From Anaerolineales bacterium (GTDB lineage: Bacteria; Chloroflexota; Anaerolineae; Anaerolineales; Villigracilaceae): a stretch of DNA of 64,000 bases. Both the position numbers and the translations under genes were made by a program. A model generated the notes under the pieces. That model worked only from the letters and a program-made list of their open reading frames with translations. It was not told where the DNA came from and ran no database searches. Shown here piece after piece: positions 24,289 to 33,789 of this stretch. Position 1 is the first letter of the stretch. Each line of letters opens with the position of its first letter. The DNA is taken from the NCBI GenBank assembly GCA_023382595.1, contig JAHDWB010000002.1, positions 62,001 through 126,000 of the forward strand, in the 5' to 3' direction.

Positions 24289-24324
24289 TAAAAAACCCTA
24301 AAGGTCTTCAGGACCTTTAGGGTT
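24289..24324 (-). terminator. Strong terminator between rocD and ald
   Basis: Thirteen-base perfect stem AACCCTAAAGGTC (24294-24306) / GACCTTTAGGGTT (24312-24324), five-base loop, and a T run on the minus strand. It ends only 10 bases before the ald start codon, overlapping the ald leader. Confidence 0.85.
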
Positions 24325-24332
24325 GCTAAAAT

Positions 24333-25526
24333 TTATTGTAGATTGAGCACGTCCCGAATGGCTGGGAGCGCCCAATCGATCGTCTCTTTATCGATCACCA
24401 GCGGCGGCGCAAAACGGATGACATTGTCATGCGTCTCCTTGGCAAGGATGCCGCGCTCCTTCAATGCTTCACAGAAGCGGCGCGCCTTGGTATGAAGTTC
24501 CACAGCGATCAACAACCCACGTCCGCGCACTTCTTTGACGTGCGGGCTGGGGATCTCACTCAATTGCTCGACAAAGTACGTACCGAGTTCCGCGGAACGC
24601 TCCGCCAGTTTCTCCTCGCGGATCACGCGCAGGGACGCGCGCGCCACCGCCGCCGCCAGCGGATTGCCACCGAACGTCGAGCCATGCTCGCCGGGCTGGA
24701 ACAATCCCATAATGGCTTTGTCCGCCAGCACGGCAGAGACCGGGTAAAAGCCGCCCGAAAGTGCCTTACCGACGATGGTCATGTCAGCGCGGACATCTTC
24801 ATGATGGGCAGCGAACAGTTTCCCGGTCCGCGCAAGACCCGTTTGAATTTCATCCGCAATGAAGAGTACATTATTCTTCTTGCAAACTTCCGCCACTTTT
24901 TTCAAATATCCATCAGGCGGGATGATGACGCCTGCCTCCCCCTGGATCGGCTCAAGCATCACTGCCGCTGTATTAGGCGTAATGGCTTTCTCGAGCACAT
25001 CAGCATTGCCATATTCGACAACGATGAAACCCGGCGTGAACGGACCGAAATCATCACGATAGGAAGGCTCGGTGGAAAAGGAAATGATGGTCACCGTGCG
25101 CCCGTGGAAGTTATTGCCCGCCACGATGATCTCCGCCTGATGACGCGGCACGCCTTTGACCACGTACGCCCATTTACGGGCAAGTTTCACCGCCGTCTCG
25201 ACCGCTTCCGCGCCGGAGTTCATCGGCAGGGACATTTCGTAGCCGGTCATTTCAGAGAGTTCTTTGTAAAGAAGCGGCAATTGGTCATTGCGAAAGGCAC
25301 GCGATGTAAGCGTGACTTTCTTCGCCTGTTCAAGCATTGCATTCAAAATCTCAGGGTGGACATGTCCCTGATTGACTGCCGAATACGCAGAAAGACAATC
25401 AAGGTACTTCTTGCCTTCCACATCATGCACCCACACCCCTTCCGCTTTTTCGATCACCACATCCAGCGGATGATAATTGTGCGCGCCAAATTCTTCTTCG
25501 ATCTTTATATAGTCTTGTGTGTTCAT
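24333..25526 (-). CDS. rocD: Ornithine--oxo-acid transaminase
   Basis: A 397-residue class III aminotransferase. The N-terminal block [20 protein letters not shown] and [13 protein letters not shown] are typical of ornithine aminotransferases. It has NFHGRT near residue 130, [13 protein letters not shown] near 225 and the PLP lysine in [12 protein letters not shown] near 250. It converts ornithine and 2-oxoglutarate into glutamate semialdehyde and glutamate. It lies downstream of argF on the same strand; a palindromic repeat occupies the gap between them. Confidence 0.93.
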   Translation of the reverse strand: MNTQDYIKIEEEFGAHNYHPLDVVIEKAEGVWVHDVEGKKYLDCLSAYSAVNQGHVHPEILNAMLEQAKKVTLTSRAFRNDQLPLLYKELSEMTGYEMSLPMNSGAEAVETAVKLARKWAYVVKGVPRHQAEIIVAGNNFHGRTVTIISFSTEPSYRDDFGPFTPGFIVVEYGNADVLEKAITPNTAAVMLEPIQGEAGVIIPPDGYLKKVAEVCKKNNVLFIADEIQTGLARTGKLFAAHHEDVRADMTIVGKALSGGFYPVSAVLADKAIMGLFQPGEHGSTFGGNPLAAAVARASLRVIREEKLAERSAELGTYFVEQLSEIPSPHVKEVRGRGLLIAVELHTKARRFCEALKERGILAKETHDNVIRFAPPLVIDKETIDWALPAIRDVLNLQ

Positions 25527-25544
25527 TCATTCACCTTTTATGAT

Positions 25545-25626
25545 GTCAGTGCGAGCACAACGAAGCAATCTCCCGTTAAAGGAGACCGCTTACCCATTCG
25601 GGTACGATGTCGTTCCTCGCGGTGAC
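25545..25626. repeat. Palindromic element, diverged GTCATTGCGAG-type copy
   Basis: Ends GTCAGTGCGAG and CGCGGTGAC with the core CGAAGCAATCTC match the elements at 4539 and 7762, with more changes. It fills the space between argF and rocD. Confidence 0.6.
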
Positions 25627-25631
25627 ATTTA

Positions 25632-26558
25632 TTATCCGACACCAAACACCCGCGCCAAAATCGCCTTCTGTGCGTGCAGACGGTTATGCGCCTGGGGGAA
25701 GATAACCGAATGCGGACCGTCGGCTACTTCGTCGGTCAATTCCTGTCCGCGATGTGCGGGGAGACAGTGCATCACGATCACATCCTTATCCGCCTCGCCG
25801 ACCAACTGTGCGTTGACCTGATACGGCGGAAAGATCTTCTCGCGGATGGCGGTTTCTTCTTCCTGTCCCATGCTGGTCCACGTATCGGTGTAGATGACAT
25901 GCGCACCTTTCACCGCCTCGTGCGGGTCACGGAGGAAGGTCAGTTTACTGCCCGATTTCTTCGCGATCTTCTCCGCGATCTCGACCGCATTGGGATTCAT
26001 GTCATAGCCTTCGGGCGAAGCGACGGTTACATTCCAGCCGAGCAGCGCCGAAACATGCATCAGCGAAACGGTGACATTGTTCGCATCACCCACGTAACTG
26101 ATATTCAGTCCCTTTGATTTTTTGCCGAACTTCTCGATGATGGTCAACGCATCTGCCATGCCCTGACAGGGATGGTTGTAATCGCTCAAGCCGTTAACAA
26201 CGGGGACGTCAGACCACTTCGCCAGTTCCAACACGTGTGCGTGATCGAACACGCGCGCCATCAGCGCATGCACATAGCCGGACATCACCCGCGCCACATC
26301 CGCAATAGATTCGCGCTTGCCCAGCCCGATCTCGTTCGGGGAAAGATACAGCGCATCGCCGCCGCCATGACGCATCGCCATATCGAAAGAAACGCGCGTG
26401 CGCAAGCTCGGCTTCTGGAAGATCATCCCCAGCACCTTGCCTTTGAAGATCTTTTTATTACCTTTTTTAAAATATTCCTTCTTCAGTTTTATTGCCAGGT
26501 TGAGCACATCCCTAATTTCATCGGATGAAAAATCCGATATTGCCAGAAAATCCTTCAT
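25632..26558 (-). CDS. argF: Ornithine carbamoyltransferase
   Basis: A 308-residue ornithine transcarbamylase, which makes citrulline from ornithine and carbamoyl phosphate. The carbamoyl-phosphate motif SLRTR is near residue 52 and HPCQ in the middle. The ornithine-site motif HCLPAHRG lies near residue 266. ATG 26558, preceded by AAGGAG, is preferred over the upstream in-frame start at 26612. With rocD next to it, ornithine can be directed either to citrulline/arginine or to glutamate semialdehyde. Confidence 0.94.
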   Translation of the reverse strand: MKDFLAISDFSSDEIRDVLNLAIKLKKEYFKKGNKKIFKGKVLGMIFQKPSLRTRVSFDMAMRHGGGDALYLSPNEIGLGKRESIADVARVMSGYVHALMARVFDHAHVLELAKWSDVPVVNGLSDYNHPCQGMADALTIIEKFGKKSKGLNISYVGDANNVTVSLMHVSALLGWNVTVASPEGYDMNPNAVEIAEKIAKKSGSKLTFLRDPHEAVKGAHVIYTDTWTSMGQEEETAIREKIFPPYQVNAQLVGEADKDVIVMHCLPAHRGQELTDEVADGPHSVIFPQAHNRLHAQKAILARVFGVG

Positions 26559-26636
26559 ATCAACTCCTTGGATGAAAGTATATCTGTATTGTCCTATTTT
26601 GACATGTTTCAAGCATCACGCATTCCATATGACAAA

Positions 26637-27539
26637 TTACGCACTCCGGAACTTCTTCCAGTAGCGCATCAGCCCATCGGCGCTCATAGCGACCGGGTTC
26701 GCCAATGCGTAGGCTCGAACGACATCCTCGCTCAGATTTTTCAATTGCCCCTGCTCCTGCATCCACATAGTGAACGCCTCACGTAGTTCATCAATGGACG
26801 GGTCATTCCCCATCACGATCTCCAGCCATTGCTCGACCTCCGCCAGCGTTTTGTCCATCTCATCCAACTGCCAGGCGGCATCATCAAAAATCCCAAAATG
26901 GGTCGGCGCAATGCGCTGAAACTTCAACGACTTCAACCGCGCAATGCTCTCGCGCCAACGCCCAAAATGAAGTTCCGGCGGCGGCATCGGCGCGCGCAGA
27001 TAGACATAGCCCGGTATGCGCACCCCGCCCACATCACCGCAAAAACAAATATCTTCAAAAACGTAGGAATAATGATGTTCTGCATGTCCCGGTGTGTTGA
27101 CGGGGAGGAAACGCAGATTGCCGATGACGATCTCCTCACCATCTTGCGGGACTGTGAGTTGATCCTCCGCTACAGGCAGGATCTCGCCCCAAAGCTGGTC
27201 CATCCTATCGCCGTAGATGCGCGTGGCGCTGGCGATCAGTTTCTCAGGGTTGATCAAATGCGGCGCACCGTTCGGGTGGACGTAGACCTGAGCGCCCTGC
27301 TTCGCCAGCCAACCTGCCGCGCCGGCATGGTCAAGGTGGATGTGGGTCACAAGCACGTGGGTCACATCCCGGGGGGACAAACCTTCGGCTGACAGGGCAG
27401 CCTCCAACGCAGGAAGAGTCGAGCCGGGTCCGGTTTCGATCAAGACCGCGCCGTCATGATGTCGAATCAAATAAGACGCGATTGCCTGCGTCTTATCCTG
27501 AAAATTTAAGTCTATGGTGATAATACGGGAGTTTGCCAT
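26637..27539 (-). CDS. MBL-fold metallo-hydrolase
   Basis: A 300-residue metallo-beta-lactamase-fold hydrolase with the zinc motif THIHLDHAG near residue 65, a further His in TPGHAEHHYSY near 135 and Asp in CFCGDVGG near 150. The C-terminal ~90 residues are helical. Relatives hydrolyse thioesters, lactones or phosphodiesters; the substrate is not evident. Its ATG lies 28 bases inside the end of the DUF58 gene, so it is translationally coupled to the moxR-DUF58 unit upstream. Confidence 0.85.
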   Translation of the reverse strand: MANSRIITIDLNFQDKTQAIASYLIRHHDGAVLIETGPGSTLPALEAALSAEGLSPRDVTHVLVTHIHLDHAGAAGWLAKQGAQVYVHPNGAPHLINPEKLIASATRIYGDRMDQLWGEILPVAEDQLTVPQDGEEIVIGNLRFLPVNTPGHAEHHYSYVFEDICFCGDVGGVRIPGYVYLRAPMPPPELHFGRWRESIARLKSLKFQRIAPTHFGIFDDAAWQLDEMDKTLAEVEQWLEIVMGNDPSIDELREAFTMWMQEQGQLKNLSEDVVRAYALANPVAMSADGLMRYWKKFRSA

Positions 27540-28825
27540 GAAAAAGCACCCTGTGTTTGGAATGTGGCGGGAATCTCGGCAAGCACCTGCGAGATGTTGT
27601 CGTCGCAGGCGATCACATGCACGGGGATCTGCCGTTCGCGCAGCGCGTTGACAATGTCACTTGTGCCTTGCGGTCCGCCAAAAGTATGAACTTCGAGTAA
27701 GACGACAATCGGGTGAAGATAGCGCAATTGCAGATCATCCACCGCCTGCAGCAGCCCGGGGCGCACTGTTGGCGTGATCAAAATGACAGTGGAGCGCTGA
27801 GGCAATTGCGAAGCCTGTGCGGCGACAAGCGCCTCAATGGAAAGCGTTCCATCCGCTTTCACGAATGCCAGCGTCTCCAAAATCTTCGCTTCCTGGCGTT
27901 CGTTGCGTTCGGCTGAATGTACTGTGAATGTATGACCCGCGCTGACCATCCCGACCGCCCGCCGCTGGGCGATGAAATAATGCGCCAATGATGCCGCAAC
28001 GCTGACGGAGTATTCCAGCGTCGAGGGCGGCAGGTTGAATTTTGGACGCTTGACCAACAACATCGAATCAAGTGAAACGTCCGGCTGGCGATGCTGCTTT
28101 TCGTAATGGACCGACATCTGGGCATCGAGATAAATCCAGATCTCGGCATTCGGGTCTTGTTCAAACTCCTTCACCATCAACCGGTTGCGGCGCGCGCTGG
28201 TGCTCCAGTGGATCCGTTTCATCGCGTCGCCATGCACATATTCACGCACTCCCGCCGCGTGAGGCGTGATGTCCGGAGATTTCCGGCGGATGACCTGTCC
28301 GCCGGGCAAAAGCCCGTAAGGAAAGGGAAAGGATGGAATTTCGTAGATGATCGGAAAAACCACGAGCGTTTCATCCGGCAGGATGGTTTTTCTGGCGCTG
28401 AACAGCCCAAATGGATCGCCTGTTGTGACGCGCGTCGGTCCAAGAGGAAACCCGCCCCGGCGTGTAAGCCATGAACGGGCAGTGTAATTCCGCTGCTGCC
28501 GGCGCATCACCAGCGTGAACAGACGCGATCCCGCAGCCAGCGGCATGGGAGATTGGTTCGCTACTTCGATCCAAGGCGCGGGGATGAGGCTTTTATTTGC
28601 AAGGCGGTAGTTCTCCTCCAGCACATCCCCCACATTGGCGCGCTGTTCACGAGTGCTTCGCTCCAGCGACAATCCCCGGATCACCCAGCGAGTCCACACC
28701 CAACTGATGATCACCAGAAACATGCTGATGTAAACAAGGCGCGAATAAAGCACATCCCCATTCAGCCATGCGCCAAGCGCCCCAACCACGAACATCAAGG
28801 CGACCAGAATCCGCCCGGCATTCAT
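27512..28825 (-). CDS. DUF58-domain protein
   Basis: A 437-residue protein with two N-terminal membrane segments (residues ~6-24 and 30-48) and a beta-rich middle. The DUF58 signature HWSTSARRNRLMVKEFEQD lies near residue 205, followed by a vWA-like C-terminal part. It is paired with a MoxR AAA ATPase, the standard arrangement, in which the ATPase is thought to act as a chaperone for vWA/DUF58 partners. ATG 28825 is two bases after the moxR stop; TTG 28831, overlapping it, is an alternative. The transglutaminase gene often found in such loci is absent. Confidence 0.85.
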   Translation of the reverse strand: MNAGRILVALMFVVGALGAWLNGDVLYSRLVYISMFLVIISWVWTRWVIRGLSLERSTREQRANVGDVLEENYRLANKSLIPAPWIEVANQSPMPLAAGSRLFTLVMRRQQRNYTARSWLTRRGGFPLGPTRVTTGDPFGLFSARKTILPDETLVVFPIIYEIPSFPFPYGLLPGGQVIRRKSPDITPHAAGVREYVHGDAMKRIHWSTSARRNRLMVKEFEQDPNAEIWIYLDAQMSVHYEKQHRQPDVSLDSMLLVKRPKFNLPPSTLEYSVSVAASLAHYFIAQRRAVGMVSAGHTFTVHSAERNERQEAKILETLAFVKADGTLSIEALVAAQASQLPQRSTVILITPTVRPGLLQAVDDLQLRYLHPIVVLLEVHTFGGPQGTSDIVNALRERQIPVHVIACDDNISQVLAEIPATFQTQGAFSWQTPVLSP

Positions 28826-28827
28826 GG

Positions 28828-29793
28828 TCAATTGTTCACCGCTGATTCCGGGGCAAATGCGCCGCCCGGTACGGGGGTTTCTGCAATGATCTCTTGCATG
28901 ATACGGTCGGAGCTGATATCACGCAGGCGCGCCGCCGGACTGACAATAATGCGGTGCGCCAATATCGATACTGCCAGCGCCTTGATGTCGTCAGGCAATA
29001 CATGGTCGCGCCCATCAAGAGCAGCGCGCGCCTGTCCCGCCCGCGCCAAAGAAAGGCTTCCGCGCGGACTTGCCCCAAGATACAAATCCGAACTGCGGCG
29101 CGTCCGCGTACACAACTCCACGATATATCTTCTCACTGCCTGCGACACATAAATCTGCTTAACGGCTTCCGCCGCCTGCAACACTTCGTCAGCTCCGACA
29201 ACCGGTTTCAACTGATCGATCGGATGCTGAAGTTGCTGATCGCTCATGATCCGCATTTCGTCAGACGCGTTCGGGTATCCCAAACGCAGGCGCAGCAGAA
29301 AGCGGTCCAACTGTGCTTCGGGCAGCGGGAATGTCCCTTCGTATTCAATCGGGTTCTGGGTTGCCAGCACCATGAACGGCTTGGGCAGCGGATGCGTAAC
29401 GCCATCCACAGTCACCTGCCGTTCCTCCATCGCCTCGAGCAGCGCAGCCTGCGTTTTGGGCGTGGCGCGGTTAATCTCATCCGCCAGGATGATCTGCCCG
29501 ATCACAGGACCGGCGCGAAATTCAAATTTATTTTCCTGCTGATTATAAATCGACACACCGGTCACATCGCTGGGAAGCATGTCAGGAGTGAATTGGATGC
29601 GATTAAAGACACAATCCATGGAGCGCGCCAGACTGCGCGCCAGCATGGTCTTGCCAACACCCGGCACATCCTCGATCAGCACGTGCCCCTGACACAACAC
29701 ACCGATCATGATCAATTCGACGGACTGTCGTTTCCCCACGATCACCTGCTCCAAATTACGCATCACCCGCTCACCAAACGACTTAACATCCAT
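28828..29793 (-). CDS. MoxR-family AAA ATPase
   Basis: A 321-residue MoxR ATPase. Walker A is [10 protein letters not shown] near residue 45, Walker B is [21 protein letters not shown] near 105, sensor 1 is [23 protein letters not shown]-like, and an AAA lid follows. It likely remodels or activates the DUF58 partner encoded downstream. ATG 29793 is preferred because the frame upstream (to 29892) runs through the tRNA gene on the other strand. Confidence 0.88.
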   Translation of the reverse strand: MDVKSFGERVMRNLEQVIVGKRQSVELIMIGVLCQGHVLIEDVPGVGKTMLARSLARSMDCVFNRIQFTPDMLPSDVTGVSIYNQQENKFEFRAGPVIGQIILADEINRATPKTQAALLEAMEERQVTVDGVTHPLPKPFMVLATQNPIEYEGTFPLPEAQLDRFLLRLRLGYPNASDEMRIMSDQQLQHPIDQLKPVVGADEVLQAAEAVKQIYVSQAVRRYIVELCTRTRRSSDLYLGASPRGSLSLARAGQARAALDGRDHVLPDDIKALAVSILAHRIIVSPAARLRDISSDRIMQEIIAETPVPGGAFAPESAVNN

Positions 29794-29841
29794 GGCAGAT
29801 AAGAGTCCTTTCAAGGAAAGATGCACAAATTCTATCATGCC

Positions 29842-29868
29842 TTGCGACACAGGCAAATCGTGTATAAT
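29842..29868 (+). promoter_or_regulatory. Promoter of tRNA-Arg
   Basis: TATAAT at 29863-29868 with TTGCGA at 29842-29847 (15-base spacing). The box ends nine bases before the mature tRNA 5' end. Confidence 0.6.
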
Positions 29869-29877
29869 TTTGTCCAC

Positions 29878-29950
29878 GCCCCAGTAGCTCAATGGATAGA
29901 GCGCCTGACTTCGGATCAGTAGGTTGTGGGTTCGACTCCTGCCTGGGGCG
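29878..29950 (+). tRNA. tRNA-Arg (anticodon TCG)
   Basis: The acceptor stem GCCCCAG/CTGGGGC closes perfectly. The D arm is GCTCAATGGATAGAGC and the anticodon loop CTTCGGA gives anticodon TCG. The T arm contains TTCGACTCC, and the discriminator is G. CCA is not encoded. It reads CGN arginine codons, mainly CGA. Confidence 0.9.
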
Positions 29951-29995
29951 CCTTCTCGTTATCAATCGATTCGTCTCCTCTTGAGGCGATTTTTT

Positions 29996-30220
29996 ATGGA
30001 TCAAGAAACGCTCTCCCTGCTCCGACTCCTGCTTGCCCGCCTGGAGCGAATCTCCGCTGATTCTCACGTTGCCCACCGCGCCAGCGGAATACGCGGATCC
30101 CTGTTGCGTACAGTGGAAATGCTTGAAAACGGGAGGACAGTTTCCAGATCCGACCTGAAGCGGGTGATAAAAGCAGGTTTTTCCATCCTCGAACGGGCAG
30201 CACGGGAAAAAGTCAAGTAA
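29996..30220 (+). CDS. Small hypothetical protein downstream of tRNA-Arg
   Basis: A 74-residue protein, not recognised. It is predicted almost entirely helical and is rich in Leu, Arg and Ser. The first 20 residues (DQETLSLLRLLLARLERI) form an amphipathic helix. GAGG lies 9 bases before ATG. It follows the tRNA by 45 bases and is closed by a strong terminator, so it could be cotranscribed with the tRNA. With no membrane segment or Cys motif, a small helical regulator or partner protein is possible, but I assign no function. Confidence 0.5.
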   Translation: MDQETLSLLRLLLARLERISADSHVAHRASGIRGSLLRTVEMLENGRTVSRSDLKRVIKAGFSILERAAREKVK

Positions 30221-30261
30221 TCCATCAGAGCAACCTAACATCGCACAAAAGAGTTATTGTC

Positions 30262-30299
30262 AAAAAAATCGGACAGATGACATCTGCCCGATTTTTTTT
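30262..30299. terminator. Bidirectional terminator
   Basis: Inverted repeat with the sequence ATCGGACAGATG / CATCTGCCCGAT, flanked by an A run on the left and a T run on the right. It can stop the tRNA/small-protein transcript on one strand and the BcsB-like gene on the other. Confidence 0.85.
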
Positions 30300-30320
30300 A
30301 TTCAAGATACTTCACCTCGA

Positions 30321-32618
30321 CTAGCTCTCGTCAGTATCCTCGTCTGTCTCAGAAAATTTACTCTCCCGCAACAGTCGCAGACGATTCTTTTGAACAGCCG
30401 AGAAGATTATATAAATGACTATCCCTGCGATGATGACCAAGGATGTAATCACAAAGGGCATAAGCCAAGCAGGGGGAACAAGCACAGCCGGCGCAGTTGC
30501 ATTGGAAGCAGGCTCGACCACCACTTGTTCCGCTCCAGGCACCCCATCGCCTACAATTGAGAACAAGGAATTGGCATTGCCCGTTGAAATCTGGACACCA
30601 TTTGTCACCGCAAACACACCCGAAAGCCTGCCCGCCAGTTCTCCACCCAATATCACGTTTCCGGCAATGGAGACACCCTCCCTTGTATTACCAGCAACAA
30701 TCAGGATGGAGTTTTCAGTATTAAAGGGTGATGGCAGCAATTCCAAATATCCAACATTTTGCCCCGGCGGTATGCGATAGGAGATCTGCAATTGACGTTC
30801 ACTTGCCGTGTTGGTGCTGAAATCGAACGGCGCGGGGAGTTGATCGTTGATTTCAGACACAAATGGGATTTCGCTCGCAACGCCGACCACAATCAACGAC
30901 TGATTCTGGCGGGCTTCATCAGGCACTTCATCACCGTAGAACACTTTCAGATTCGACAACCCTAATTGGGTCGACTGACCAAACAGGTATGAGATCTGAG
31001 CCGCCAAAGCCCAGGATGTCGGATCAGATGGAGAAACGACGAATGCCACATCACCCAGATCGCTGTTCGTTATGAACAAATCGGGGAAGAACTTCAAATC
31101 GTGAAACATAATTCCCGACAATTGAGTATCTGTAGTTGGAGGCAATGACAGGGATGTCTGATTCGAAATTGTAAACCAGGTCTCCTGAGTAGAAGGCTGC
31201 TCACAGGATGGCAGCACAAGCATGGTCGGGGCAATCTCAAGCAAATTTTCCCCATAACGTAAAATGCCGGGCGGAATGCGTATCCGCAAGGAGGTAACCT
31301 GTTCGGATTCCTCCGAGAAAACTTCAGACAGAATAATCTGCCCGTTAATATATACGGAAAATGTAGAACTGCCGCCATAAGCCAACAAACCTGAATGATA
31401 GTACACCAGATCAATATGCCCTTCCTGTGTGGCAACCTGGGATCTCGAAATATAAAAACGATAGGCTGCAGCTGACGTTCCATATCCCGAAAACGTCTCT
31501 GTAAGATACCCGAGATCTTCAAGGGAGAACTGAGCCAAAACAGGGATATCAGACGGAAGAACCTGGATATTTGCAACATTTGCAAGGGTGGGGTTCTGAT
31601 AGGAAAGCACGTTGCCAGTGCTAAGTGCCATGGCTGCCTTGGATAGAGAATCAAGGGAATTGCCGCTTACAAGCAACACCGCTCTCAAGGGATTCCATGG
31701 GGATAATGCCATTTGCAAGACACCATCACCGCTGGATTCATCAGCAAGTCCTTCAAGCTGGCCATCACGCACCGGAACTTGGAACTGCACATCGGCAAGT
31801 CTGTCGAATTGATCCGGCAGTCCCACAAAAATCAAATGTTTTTGCATGAGTTGAAGATCGGTAAGATTTCCATTGGTAACAAGCTGAAAATCGTAAGTCC
31901 CACCGATCATTGCCCCAAAACCGGCAGCAACATTCATGGCAGATTGGAGTTCCAGCGGATGCGGGTTATCCGGCACCACCATCACGACACCATCAGGTAT
32001 GATCGAGTTGAACAGGTAAAAAGGAGAGGGAAGCCGTGAGAAATCCAATTCAGGAACACTTTCCTGAAAAAACAGATCAAAAAATGATGTGGATTTTATA
32101 TTTACAAGGGCGCTGAGATCATAAAAACATCCCATTTGGGAGTCCAGAATAATGGACAGCGAGTAACGTCCATCTTCACGGCTGGGGACAAGCGCTTCTA
32201 CCGGGATTTGAAGTTGCTGCACATAACTGCCAGTTCCGCCTGCCGAGATATTCCCTATTACGACATCATTAAATCGCACAATAAGATTTACGCCAGAAAC
32301 CACATTGGCAACATCGACACGATTTGCATCCGCTCCCCGAATCATAACATCATATTGAAGCTCAATCATTCCACCCGGAGAGAGTTTCCAATTTGGAGGA
32401 ATGCTAAACAGATAGGTGGCAGTATCATACGGACCAACAAGACTTCTGTCTCCCCTGCGCAAATCTTCAAACAAAAAAACCACACGATTATCTGTCACCT
32501 GAACTTCAGATGCGGGTTGAGGATGCGCCCCATGTGCTGCCGTTTTCGCAAAAACTTGATACGGAAGCATCAGAAAGGCAATCAAAAAAGCAAGGATCAT
32601 TGGCTTGATTTTTTTCAT
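30321..32618 (-). CDS. BcsB-like exopolysaccharide protein
   Basis: A 765-residue exported protein with a signal peptide (residues 1-~24, ending VFA), a long extracytoplasmic part rich in beta strands, one transmembrane helix near residues 715-740 (FVITSLVIIAGIVIYIIF) and an acidic cytoplasmic tail. Blocks such as YLFSIPPNWKLSPGG, a second carbohydrate-binding-like repeat beginning near residue 380 and the C-terminal anchor match the BcsB family. In cellulose systems BcsB guides the polymer out of the BcsA synthase. ATG 32618 with GGAG upstream is the start. It lies downstream of the Wzz-GGDEF gene and probably forms an operon with it. Confidence 0.7.
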   Translation of the reverse strand: MKKIKPMILAFLIAFLMLPYQVFAKTAAHGAHPQPASEVQVTDNRVVFLFEDLRRGDRSLVGPYDTATYLFSIPPNWKLSPGGMIELQYDVMIRGADANRVDVANVVSGVNLIVRFNDVVIGNISAGGTGSYVQQLQIPVEALVPSREDGRYSLSIILDSQMGCFYDLSALVNIKSTSFFDLFFQESVPELDFSRLPSPFYLFNSIIPDGVVMVVPDNPHPLELQSAMNVAAGFGAMIGGTYDFQLVTNGNLTDLQLMQKHLIFVGLPDQFDRLADVQFQVPVRDGQLEGLADESSGDGVLQMALSPWNPLRAVLLVSGNSLDSLSKAAMALSTGNVLSYQNPTLANVANIQVLPSDIPVLAQFSLEDLGYLTETFSGYGTSAAAYRFYISRSQVATQEGHIDLVYYHSGLLAYGGSSTFSVYINGQIILSEVFSEESEQVTSLRIRIPPGILRYGENLLEIAPTMLVLPSCEQPSTQETWFTISNQTSLSLPPTTDTQLSGIMFHDLKFFPDLFITNSDLGDVAFVVSPSDPTSWALAAQISYLFGQSTQLGLSNLKVFYGDEVPDEARQNQSLIVVGVASEIPFVSEINDQLPAPFDFSTNTASERQLQISYRIPPGQNVGYLELLPSPFNTENSILIVAGNTREGVSIAGNVILGGELAGRLSGVFAVTNGVQISTGNANSLFSIVGDGVPGAEQVVVEPASNATAPAVLVPPAWLMPFVITSLVIIAGIVIYIIFSAVQKNRLRLLRESKFSETDEDTDES

Positions 32619-32676
32619 AATAAAACTCCACAATTCATAGTGAGCATAATTCACTTTCACGGAATCTGGACTTGAG

Positions 32677-33789
32677 CTATCCAAATGGGCGCACCTTATA
32701 CATGTTCACCTTGGTGCCAGATTCCAAAGAAACGTCAAGCGCACTTTCAGAATGACTGATCAAAATATTAACCGATTCACCGCCCTGGCGGTCCGCAAAC
32801 CCTATGCGAACATCTAGGTTGACGTCAAATTCCCCCCCAGCCTCAAGGGACACGGGCTGGTCAAGAATCTCACAGATACGTTCCAATCTACTCAAAGCCG
32901 AAGCACCATCTGTTGAGAGCAAAAGAATGCAAAACTGTGTTTTAGCCCATCGTCCAACAATGTCATTCCCTCTCAATTGGTTTTTCAGGGTACCGGTAAC
33001 ATTGCGAAGGATCTGATTGATATAAACCTGCGGAAGGGAATCATAAATTTCCTGAAGCCCGTTCAAGTGGACCAAAGCCAATGTTATGACCGCATCCGGC
33101 TGTTTGGCAATTTCCTGACGAATCCGACGCTCAAAATACGTGCGCGTAAATGCTTGAGATTCGTAATCCACCACATTTCTTTGCCTGAACATATTAATCG
33201 TCCCCGAAATCTGGTCACGGAAAATCGCCAGCCCTCCTCCAATAACCAACCCCACCAAAGCAGCCAGTGCCGCATCCTGAAATGGGCGCGGTTTACCCGG
33301 CTCTACTGGCGGAATCGCACGATCCAAAAAATCGATGTTGTAAACAACGTAGAGCCTGCGAACCTGATCCACGGCGTATTGTCCAATATTATTAGCCAGA
33401 AGGGCTGCCACTTCAGGGTTTGGTCCTTTCACGCTATAGCGGATAATATTTGCATCCGGTAATATGGTGGCAGACATGGTATAGTCTTTAAACTCATCCG
33501 GATTTTTCCTCAACAAGGCAAGCGCATCCTGGGTAATCTGATAACTGTTTAGGAATTCCGCATAGGTTGTAATAATGGAACGTCGATCAAGAGCCTCAAG
33601 ACTATTTACCATTGCATAGTTATCATCACCCTGCAAGCTGGGGCTCACCACAAAACGAGCAACCGCTTCATATTCCGGGACTGCTATGTAATAAGAATAA
33701 GCAAGGGAGAAATTCACCGAAAGCAGAACAGAAATCAAGATAAGCCACCAGCCCCTTTGTATTATCTTAAGAAAGAACCTTAATTCCAT
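32677..33789 (-). CDS. Wzz-type chain-length protein fused to a degenerate GGDEF domain
   Basis: A 370-residue protein. TM1 spans ~14-34, an extracytoplasmic Wzz domain follows to ~160, then a Pro-rich motif PPVEPGKPRP and TM2 at ~171-190. The cytoplasmic C-terminal part (205-365) has the secondary-structure pattern and spacing of a GGDEF domain: NGLQEIYDSLPQVYINQILR, then NDIVGRWAKTQFCILL. The GGDEF residues themselves read AKTQF (282-286), so it should not make cyclic di-GMP. It could bind nucleotide or pass a signal to polymer export. No tyrosine-kinase domain is present. It sits immediately upstream of the BcsB-like gene. Confidence 0.75.
   Translation of the reverse strand: MELRFFLKIIQRGWWLILISVLLSVNFSLAYSYYIAVPEYEAVARFVVSPSLQGDDNYAMVNSLEALDRRSIITTYAEFLNSYQITQDALALLRKNPDEFKDYTMSATILPDANIIRYSVKGPNPEVAALLANNIGQYAVDQVRRLYVVYNIDFLDRAIPPVEPGKPRPFQDAALAALVGLVIGGGLAIFRDQISGTINMFRQRNVVDYESQAFTRTYFERRIRQEIAKQPDAVITLALVHLNGLQEIYDSLPQVYINQILRNVTGTLKNQLRGNDIVGRWAKTQFCILLLSTDGASALSRLERICEILDQPVSLEAGGEFDVNLDVRIGFADRQGGESVNILISHSESALDVSLESGTKVNMYKVRPFG

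Noticed and set aside
32677-33789. Active diguanylate cyclase
   Set aside because: The GGDEF residues are replaced by AKTQF, so catalysis is not expected.
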